This document shows positions 34,131 to 37,667 of a stretch of DNA of 37,667 bases, piece by piece. The stretch comes from Streptomyces oryzae (GTDB lineage Bacteria > Actinomycetota > Actinomycetes > Streptomycetales > Streptomycetaceae): assembly GCF_017676365.1 (NCBI RefSeq), contig NZ_JADKMA010000057.1, positions 1-37,667 of the forward strand, written 5' to 3'. Within the stretch, counting starts at the first letter, position 1; each line of letters begins with the position of its first letter. The notes under the pieces are model-generated. The model ran no database searches. It saw only the letters and a list, made by a program, of their open reading frames with translations, and was not told the DNA's origin. The position numbers and the translations under genes were made by a program.

Positions 34131-35377
34131 CGTGCTGGCCTCTCTGTCGGGTGCTCGCGGGCCGCGCGGGCCCACTCGCCGAGGGCAGGGACGCAGACCT
34201 CGGCGAAGTATTCGTAGTCGGCCGGAGTGTTGTAGACGTGGGCGGAGAGACGGAGGTAGCCGGCGCCGCCGAAGCTGGTGAACGCCACCTCGACGCCCAG
34301 CTCTTGGGCCGCGCGGTCGCGCAGCGCGTCGGCTTCGACGCGGGTACCGGCCAGGCCGTCGGGCAGCCGCACCAGCCGCATACCGGGTACCGGCATGCCG
34401 ACGTCGACCGCGGCGTCGGCGCCGGTCAGCTCGGCGACCGCGGCGCCGATGACCTGCGCGCCGTAGTCGGCAAGGTCGTCCATGTACCGGCGTGCGGCCT
34501 GCCAGCCCCAGGTGCGCCCCACGAAGTCGAGCGCGGCCGGCGCCGCGAGGTAGCTGGTGACGTCCACCGTCCCCTGGTGATCGAAGCGGTCGGGGAACGG
34601 CTCCGCGGCACCCCACGAGTCGATCAGCGGGTGGAGCTGTTCGCGCAGTGGCCCACGGGCCACCAGCGTGGCGGTGCCGCGCGGCGCGCAGCCCCACTTG
34701 TGCAGGTTGCCGACCCAGAAGTCGCACGCGACGCCGGCCAGCGGGGCGTCGATCAGGCCGGGCGCGTGCGCGCCGTCCACGAGCAGCGGGATACCGCGTT
34801 GGCGCGCCTCCGCGCCGATCCGCGCCACCGGCAGCCGGCGCGCGGTCGCCGAAGTGATCTGGTCCACCACGACGAGGTCGGTGGCGGCGGAGAGCTCGAC
34901 TGCCACGGCCTGGTACGCCTGCTCCTCATCCGCGTCCAGCGGCACCCGGGCGGTGCGGACCCGGCCGCCCCAGCGGCGGGCCAGCCGCTCGGCACCCATG
35001 GTCACGGCGCCGTAGCCGTGGTCGGTCACGACGATCTCGCCGCCGCGGCGGCGGGGGATCGCGGCGTAGACGGAGCTGGCGCCGGCGCTCGCGTTCGGCA
35101 CCAGGGCCAGGTCGCCGGGCGCGACGTCGAGGAAGGCGGCGAGTTCGGCCCGGGCGGCGGCGACCCGCCCCGGCAGGGCCGGGAACCACACCACCGGCGA
35201 GCGGTCCATCTCCGCCCGCAGCGCGGCCTGCTGCTCCTGCGCCACCAGCGGGACGGCGCCGAACGAGCCGTGGTTCAGATGCTTCATGGCGGGGTCGAGC
35301 GACCACGCGTCGGCTGCCGGCCGGCCGTCCGCCAGCAGCAGCGGGCGCGGCGCCGTGGTGACCTCGGTCTCGCTCAC
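34127..35377 (-). CDS. Class V aminotransferase-fold PLP enzyme, isopenicillin-N-epimerase-like (416 aa)
   Basis: PLP-dependent enzyme of the class V fold. The N-terminal LNHGSFGAVP binds substrate. DQITSATA and DGAHAPG (D201 and H204) contact the cofactor, and the Schiff-base lysine is K227 in NLHKWGCAPRG. These motifs match CefD/isopenicillin-N-epimerase-like and related lyase or desulfurase enzymes. No beta-lactam biosynthesis gene is nearby, so that activity is unlikely. It starts with GTG at 35377 and is the first gene of the operon, coupled to the binding protein by a 4-nt overlap. The pairing suggests the imported compound carries an amino or thiol group; inference only. Confidence 0.9.
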   Translation of the reverse strand: MSETEVTTAPRPLLLADGRPAADAWSLDPAMKHLNHGSFGAVPLVAQEQQAALRAEMDRSPVVWFPALPGRVAAARAELAAFLDVAPGDLALVPNASAGASSVYAAIPRRRGGEIVVTDHGYGAVTMGAERLARRWGGRVRTARVPLDADEEQAYQAVAVELSAATDLVVVDQITSATARRLPVARIGAEARQRGIPLLVDGAHAPGLIDAPLAGVACDFWVGNLHKWGCAPRGTATLVARGPLREQLHPLIDSWGAAEPFPDRFDHQGTVDVTSYLAAPAALDFVGRTWGWQAARRYMDDLADYGAQVIGAAVAELTGADAAVDVGMPVPGMRLVRLPDGLAGTRVEADALRDRAAQELGVEVAFTSFGGAGYLRLSAHVYNTPADYEYFAEVCVPALGEWARAAREHPTERPAR

Positions 35378-35442
35378 GGGACTCCGTATCTACCCGGATC
35401 TTGGCGTCCCGGAGAGCGGTGGTCGTCAGATCACCCCTGGGA

Positions 35443-35571
35443 CTTGTATGATGACTCGGCATATTGGCACGTCGTTCCCGCCCCGGCAAGGGCTCTTCAT
35501 CAAGATTCATCAGACGAATAGTGACCGTTACCCCCAAGACTTCTGATGACGTTCCGGTGGGTCGCTACAGT
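35443..35571. promoter_or_regulatory. Divergent promoter region with TCATCA motif cluster
   Basis: Minus-strand promoter candidate: TTGCCG (complement of 35484-35489) and CAATAT (complement of 35461-35466), 17 bp apart. Plus-strand -10 candidate: TACAGT (35566-35571). TTGTATGATGA (35444-35454) fits the FadR-type box TnGTnnnACnA with one mismatch. TCATCA or its complement occurs at 35449, 35497, 35507 and 35544. TCATCAGA (35507-35514) and TCTGATGA (35542-35549) form a perfect 8-bp inverted pair. These are likely sites for the adjacent GntR protein. Confidence 0.5.
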
Positions 35572-35615
35572 GCACCGAGGGCCGGCGAGATCCCGGCCGT
35601 CAGGGGAGGAGTCCG

Positions 35616-36317
35616 ATGTCCGCAGTCGACAAGGCGTTCCACGGCCTACGGCACATGATCGCTACGGGACGTCTGGGCGCGGGCGAGCGCATCCCGGCCG
35701 AGGCCGAACTCTGCGAGGAACTGGGGGTGTCCCGAGGGCCCCTGCGCGAGGCGGTGCGGATGCTCGCCGCCCTGGGGGTGGTCGAGCCGCGGCACGGCTC
35801 CGGCACCTACGTCTCCCAGCTCCGGCCCGAGGACGTGATAGGCAGCCTCTCGCTGACGCTCGAGCTGCTGCCGCTGCCCGGACTGCTGGAGGTCTACGAG
35901 ATCCGGCGGGTGCTGGAGAGCCACGCAGCGGCCAAGGCGGCCGCGCGGGCCACCCCGGAAACGATCCGGACGCTCTTCTCACTCATCGAGGCCATCGACG
36001 CCACCGACGACCCCGCCAAGTTCTCCGAGCTCGACCACATCTTCCACGCCGAGATCACCAGAGCCGGCGGGAACCCCACCCTGGCCTCGCTGCTGTCGGT
36101 CTTCCGCGCCCGCTCCCGCAAGTACCAGGTCTTCACCGTCCCCGAGGGCCCGGAGCTACGGCGCATGAGCAACGAGGGCCACCGGGCGCTGGCCACCGCG
36201 ATCGCGGACCGGGACCCGGGCGCGGCCTCCACCGCGGCGGAGGCCCACATCACGCAGTCCGAGCAGTGGCTGCGCGCGTTCATGCCGGCCGTGGAGGACG
36301 ACGGCGCGCCGAACTGA
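35616..36317 (+). CDS. FCD-domain GntR family transcriptional regulator (233 aa)
   Basis: Compact FadR-subfamily regulator. The winged helix occupies about residues 1-72 (IPAEAELCEELGVSRGPLREAVRML, VEPRHGSGTYVSQL). The FCD domain follows (about 85-225), with ELDHIFHAEITRAGGNPTL providing Asp and His of the usual metal/ligand site, plus a later His in NEGHRAL and AEAHITQSEQW. The ATG at 35616 has GAGGAG 5 nt upstream. It diverges from the PLP-enzyme/ABC operon and is presumably its regulator. It is a different protein from the GntR at 11962-12747. Confidence 0.92.
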   Translation: MSAVDKAFHGLRHMIATGRLGAGERIPAEAELCEELGVSRGPLREAVRMLAALGVVEPRHGSGTYVSQLRPEDVIGSLSLTLELLPLPGLLEVYEIRRVLESHAAAKAAARATPETIRTLFSLIEAIDATDDPAKFSELDHIFHAEITRAGGNPTLASLLSVFRARSRKYQVFTVPEGPELRRMSNEGHRALATAIADRDPGAASTAAEAHITQSEQWLRAFMPAVEDDGAPN

Positions 36318-36483
36318 CGGCCGTCGGCCCGGGTATGCGCGAAGCGCGCCGGACCAGGCATATGCCGTCTTGCGATTCCGGCCTGTCTCCTGCTCGTTTC
36401 CCCCACCCCGCTGCTTCCGCCCCACTAGGCTCACCGGTCGGATTCCCGGCAAGTATTGGGTCGTCGACGCGGAGGAGAAGAAG

Positions 36484-36915
36484 GTGCGCAGGACAGTCTC
36501 GGGAGTGGCCTTGGTCATGGCGGGCGTTCTGCTGGCCGGCTGCGGCGTCGGTTCCGGGGGAGGCGACGACAAACCCGCGTCGGCGGCGAAGTCGAAGAAG
36601 AAGCCGGGGCCGCCCGAAACCCACGAGGTGACCCTGGAGGTCCAGGGCACCGGCTCCTCGCAGATCGGGTGGGCAGCCGGCTCCAGCCACTTCGGAACGG
36701 CGACGCTGCCCTGGAAGAAGACGACCGAAGTCACCCTCGAAGGTGCCCAGTTGAAGACCGGCGTACAGCTGTATGTCACGCCGCAGGCCGTGAAGGGCGC
36801 CAACGGGAAGTTCGTCTTCCCCCCGTGCGTCCTCAAGGTCGACGGCAAGAAGGTGGACGAGAACGCCGGGGGCAAGAGCTCGCAGGGCTGCAAGTACCAC
36901 CTCAAGGGGTCCTGA
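36484..36915 (+). CDS. Putative lipoprotein, MmpS-like fold (143 aa)
   Basis: Secreted lipoprotein: signal RRTVSGVALVMAGVLLAGC with lipobox LLAGC, then a Gly/Ser/Lys-rich linker. The mature domain VTLEVQGTGSSQIGWAAG, ATLPWKKTTEVTLEGAQL and CVLKVDGKKVDENAGG, with a final cysteine, follows the pattern of MmpS-type beta-sandwich proteins. That assignment is moderate. The GTG at 36484 has GGAGGA 7 nt upstream; the longer frame has no signal peptide. No MmpL transporter gene is nearby. A possible -10, TAGGCT, is at 36426-36431. The 166-nt gap before it also holds a small hairpin (GCGCG-AAG-CGCGC, 36337-36349). Confidence 0.72.
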   Translation: MRRTVSGVALVMAGVLLAGCGVGSGGGDDKPASAAKSKKKPGPPETHEVTLEVQGTGSSQIGWAAGSSHFGTATLPWKKTTEVTLEGAQLKTGVQLYVTPQAVKGANGKFVFPPCVLKVDGKKVDENAGGKSSQGCKYHLKGS

Positions 36916-36955
36916 GCCCGCGGCCCTGTGCGGGGCTACGACGTGTGGTGCAGGG

Positions 36956-37471
36956 CTACGCCTTGCGGCCGGGGCCGTGACCGCGTGCGGCATGCCGGGT
37001 GTGCACCGGGCAGTGCGCCGCCTTGTGACCCTTGATGTGCTTCTTGAAGCGGCTCCGCATCGCGTGGGCGACCGCCTGGTGGTTGGCGTCGCTGACGACA
37101 GCGAGCAGACCGCCCATGATGGCGGTGTTCTTGCCGAAGTGGATCCGCTGGGCCGCGCGCTGTCCCGGGTCCTCCTCCTCCCAGAACGGGTGCCCGGCCA
37201 GGGTGGTGGGCAGCAGCGAGGCGGCCAGCGCCAGCGCGGCGGTACGCGGGGCGCGCCCCGTGGTGAGCAGGGCGCCGGCCACCACCTGCACGGCGGCGTT
37301 CACCCGTACGAGCTTCACATCGTCGCCCGGCAGCGGGACCTTCTCGCGCAGCTTGTCCAGGAAGGGCGCCGCCATCCCGGCCGGGGGCTCGGGATTGCTC
37401 AGCGTTCCCACTCCCGCATTCACGAAGAACGCGCCGAGAAGCGGGCGGGAGACCAGTTGCAGAGGTGTCAT
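36956..37471 (-). CDS. DoxX family membrane protein (171 aa)
   Basis: Small integral membrane protein of the DoxX/SURF4-like group; the specific role is unknown. RPLLGAFFVNAGVGTLSNP at the N-terminus is the family start, followed by hydrophobic spans AAVQVVAGALLTTG, AALALAASLLPTTLAGHPFWEEEDP and NTAIMGGLLAVVSDA. The C-terminal tail is His/Lys/Arg-rich and cytoplasmic. The ATG at 37471 is chosen because it begins at the family N-terminus; the frame is open further upstream. It converges on the lipoprotein gene with a 40-nt gap. The last 196 bases of the window upstream of it show no other gene. Confidence 0.85.
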   Translation of the reverse strand: MTPLQLVSRPLLGAFFVNAGVGTLSNPEPPAGMAAPFLDKLREKVPLPGDDVKLVRVNAAVQVVAGALLTTGRAPRTAALALAASLLPTTLAGHPFWEEEDPGQRAAQRIHFGKNTAIMGGLLAVVSDANHQAVAHAMRSRFKKHIKGHKAAHCPVHTRHAARGHGPGRKA

Positions 37472-37667
37472 CCGGGGTCCTTGGGTACGGGCGGACGGAG
37501 GAGGCGGCGACATGCCGTCACCGCCATGTCACGCGTACCACGGCCACCCCGCAACCCGGAACCCTCCGTACGGCGCACCGGCCACCCCCTCCGGCGCCGA
37601 CCACTCCCCCGGCAGCTCACCCGGATGCCGGTGGCGGTGGTGCGGTCCAGGACCTGGGGGTGGAGGG

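Noticed and set aside
18389..35377. Possible beta-lactam gene cluster, suggested by a penicillin-acylase-like and an isopenicillin-N-epimerase-like gene
   Set aside because: They lie 13 kb apart in different operons, and no ACV synthetase, isopenicillin N synthase or related gene is present.

Overview
The window looks like chromosomal DNA from Streptomyces or a close relative. It has very high GC with G/C-rich third codon positions, mycothiol-type formaldehyde detoxification, an XRE/DUF397 locus, sugar ABC transporters encoded without their own ATPase, GTG and TTG starts, and many 4-nt stop/start overlaps. No rRNA, tRNA, CRISPR array, transposase, integrase or phage gene was seen. All assignments come from reading motifs and layout; nothing was searched or computed.

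Left part (1-11.8 kb). A D-2-hydroxyacid dehydrogenase cut by the window edge and a small conserved protein diverge from an AIM24-family gene. Next is a glycine betaine to glycine demethylation locus. On the minus strand it has a Rieske ferredoxin and an FAD ferredoxin reductase. On the plus strand it has an IclR regulator, then a mycothiol-dependent formaldehyde dehydrogenase, dimethylglycine oxidase, monomeric sarcosine oxidase and a Rieske oxygenase. Betaine would be demethylated by the oxygenase, fed electrons by the ferredoxin and reductase. Dimethylglycine and sarcosine would be oxidised in turn, and the formaldehyde removed through mycothiol. A 36-bp near-perfect palindrome lies in the divergent control region. 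A HAD phosphatase follows.

Middle part (11.9-20.7 kb). A FadR-type GntR repressor diverges from a tightly packed operon: M20 amidohydrolase, aldehyde dehydrogenase, SDR (with a tandem hexapeptide tail), DUF3311 protein, sodium:solute symporter and a penicillin-acylase-family Ntn hydrolase. A FadR-like box follows a good promoter. This looks like uptake and breakdown of an unidentified amide, and is the least familiar system here.

Island (20.7-22.5 kb). Two small minus-strand genes diverge from an XRE regulator with an in-frame TTA codon and two DUF397 genes. The second DUF397 gene arose by a duplication that also copied the 3' end of the regulator gene.

Right part (22.6-37.5 kb). A beta-helix-like membrane protein is followed by two carbohydrate-type ABC systems, each with a binding lipoprotein and two permeases. 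The first sits with a PfkB kinase, a DeoR regulator (probably leaderless) and a GH4 glycosidase. The second is translationally coupled to a class V PLP enzyme and diverges from a second FCD-type GntR regulator. A possible MmpS-like lipoprotein and a DoxX protein end the window.

Four copies of a modular hairpin-rich intergenic repeat lie at about 2.0, 4.8, 11.8 and 27.5 kb, close to gene ends.
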